Positions 6,140 through 6,586 of a stretch of 6,586 nt of DNA are shown one piece after another. The translations under genes were made by a program, and so were the position numbers. The stretch covers positions 1 to 6,586 of the forward strand of contig JACCSV010000025.1 in assembly GCA_013812805.1 (NCBI GenBank). Direction: 5' to 3'. How positions within the stretch are numbered: position 1 is the stretch's first letter; every line of letters starts with the position of its first letter. The notes under the pieces were generated by a model. It was not told where the DNA came from. It ran no database searches and worked only from the letters and a program-made list of their open reading frames with translations. The DNA is from Sphingomonas sp. (lineage in GTDB: Bacteria; Pseudomonadota; Alphaproteobacteria; Sphingomonadales; Sphingomonadaceae).

Positions 6140-6460
6140 ATGCAAGCCGCCGCCACCGCCCAGAGCATCCAGAACGAAAACACGCCGCTCATCTTGCGCA
6201 ACGACACCATGCTCGGCGTCTGCACCGGCCTGGGTCGAGAATTCGGTTTCAACCCCAATTATCTGCGGGTGCTGATCGCCTCCTTGTTCCTGGTCGACTT
6301 CAAGATCGCGATCGGCATCTATTTCGCGCTCGGGCTGGCGCTGGCGGTCGGCTTGCTCCTGTTCCGGTCCCGCCGGCAGCCCGCGGCCGTCGCTGTTGGC
6401 GGCCAGACCGCGACTGAGGCTAACGATTCAGCACCCGTGCCGGAGGCGCTCGCCGCTTAA
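6140..6460 (+). CDS. PspC-domain inner-membrane protein
   Basis: This 106-residue protein resembles PspC (phage shock protein C), which takes part in the envelope-stress response at the inner membrane. Residues 16-42 match the PspC signature: TPLILRNDTMLGVCTGLGRE, followed by FGFNPNYLRVL. One long or two closely spaced hydrophobic segments follow (about 43-75), then a short basic RSRRQ and a polar Ala-rich tail. PspB and PspA are not in the window, so this may be a lone PspC or the first gene of a longer unit. The ATG at 6140 has AAGGA seven bases upstream and lies just downstream of the sigma-54 promoter; an in-frame TTG at 6110 would begin before the predicted transcript. The sigma-54 promoter parallels the known PspF/RpoN control of psp operons in enterobacteria, which supports a stress role by inference. 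Confidence 0.85.
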   Translation: MQAAATAQSIQNENTPLILRNDTMLGVCTGLGREFGFNPNYLRVLIASLFLVDFKIAIGIYFALGLALAVGLLLFRSRRQPAAVAVGGQTATEANDSAPVPEALAA

Positions 6461-6488
6461 TTAACATTTCGTCTTGACGCCTTACAAT
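6461..6488 (+). promoter_or_regulatory. Candidate sigma-70 promoter for a gene beyond the window
   Basis: TTAACA (6461-6466) and TACAAT (6483-6488) each match 5 of 6 consensus bases with 16-bp spacing. A second -35-like TTGACG lies at 6474-6479 but has no well-spaced partner. The local drop in GC content fits a promoter. No coding region can be supported between 6461 and 6586. Confidence 0.4.
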
Positions 6489-6530
6489 TTGCGACATTCC
6501 TGCTATATGAAAGCGGCTATCAGTCGCAAA
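6488..6530. repeat. 8-bp inverted repeat downstream of the candidate promoter
   Basis: TTTGCGAC (6488-6495) and GTCGCAAA (6523-6530) are perfect inverted copies separated by 27 bp. The left arm begins on the last base of the candidate -10. The interior contains GCTAT twice. It could be an operator or a stem in a 5' leader; nothing decides between these. Confidence 0.4.
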
Positions 6531-6586
6531 CGGACGGTCTCAAGGCGCTTTGCGGCTCCTCATTCCTTCTATCGCTGCTCCTAGCA

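Noticed and set aside
6457..6464. TTAATTAA palindrome over the PspC stop codon
   Set aside because: Rare in GC-rich DNA but explained by the TAA stop running into an AT-rich promoter region; no independent evidence of function.
6507..6584. 25-codon basic mini-ORF (MKAAISRKRTVSRRF...) at the right edge
   Set aside because: There is no ribosome binding site, it lies inside the inverted repeat region, and it matches no leader peptide I recognise; too short to support.

Overview
The window is GC-rich (about 64% in most sampled parts) and looks like an alphaproteobacterial chromosome, most likely from the Sphingomonadales. That assignment rests on recalled family resemblance: a DUF853/YjgR ATPase, a PDZ-less trypsin-like protease beside panD, and a sphingomonad-type 'terminase small subunit-like' helix-turn-helix protein. 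No rRNA, tRNA or CRISPR array is visible.

Left part (1-2057), accessory in character. A beta-class DNA methyltransferase runs leftward from a GTG at 1023 and off the window edge. Its frame is broken by a one-base contraction near 399-404, and its distal half has a clearly lower GC content. The 218-bp gap to the next, divergent gene carries two adjacent large inverted repeats: a dispersed-type 'GTCATTGCGAG' palindrome (1080-1155) and an 18-bp-arm hairpin (1162-1208). The divergent gene (1242-2057) encodes a helix-turn-helix protein whose DNA-binding unit is present twice, as two exact-length 141-bp tandem copies that have diverged mostly at synonymous positions.

Middle part (2058-4311), a leftward gene cluster: panD (aspartate decarboxylase, making beta-alanine for pantothenate/CoA), then a membrane-anchored HtrA-like serine protease joined to panD by a GTGA stop/start overlap, then, 80 bp on, a lipoprotein SGNH-hydrolase (arylesterase/TesA type). 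The 228-bp gap between this cluster and the convergent HTH gene contains a good hairpin positioned as a terminator for the cluster.

Right part (4312-6586). A 109-bp divergent spacer separates panD from a rightward DUF853/HerA-like ATPase (4421-5974). Next comes a small PspC-domain membrane protein (6140-6460) preceded by a consensus-perfect sigma-54 promoter (6088-6103). This suggests envelope-stress (Psp-type) control by RpoN and an enhancer-binding activator. The last 126 bp contain a candidate housekeeping promoter and an 8-bp inverted repeat, probably leading to a gene beyond the window.

The most notable observations are the sigma-54 promoter on the lone PspC gene, the duplicated helix-turn-helix unit, and the frameshifted, compositionally mosaic methyltransferase. 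I see no clear evidence of a wholly new multi-gene system.
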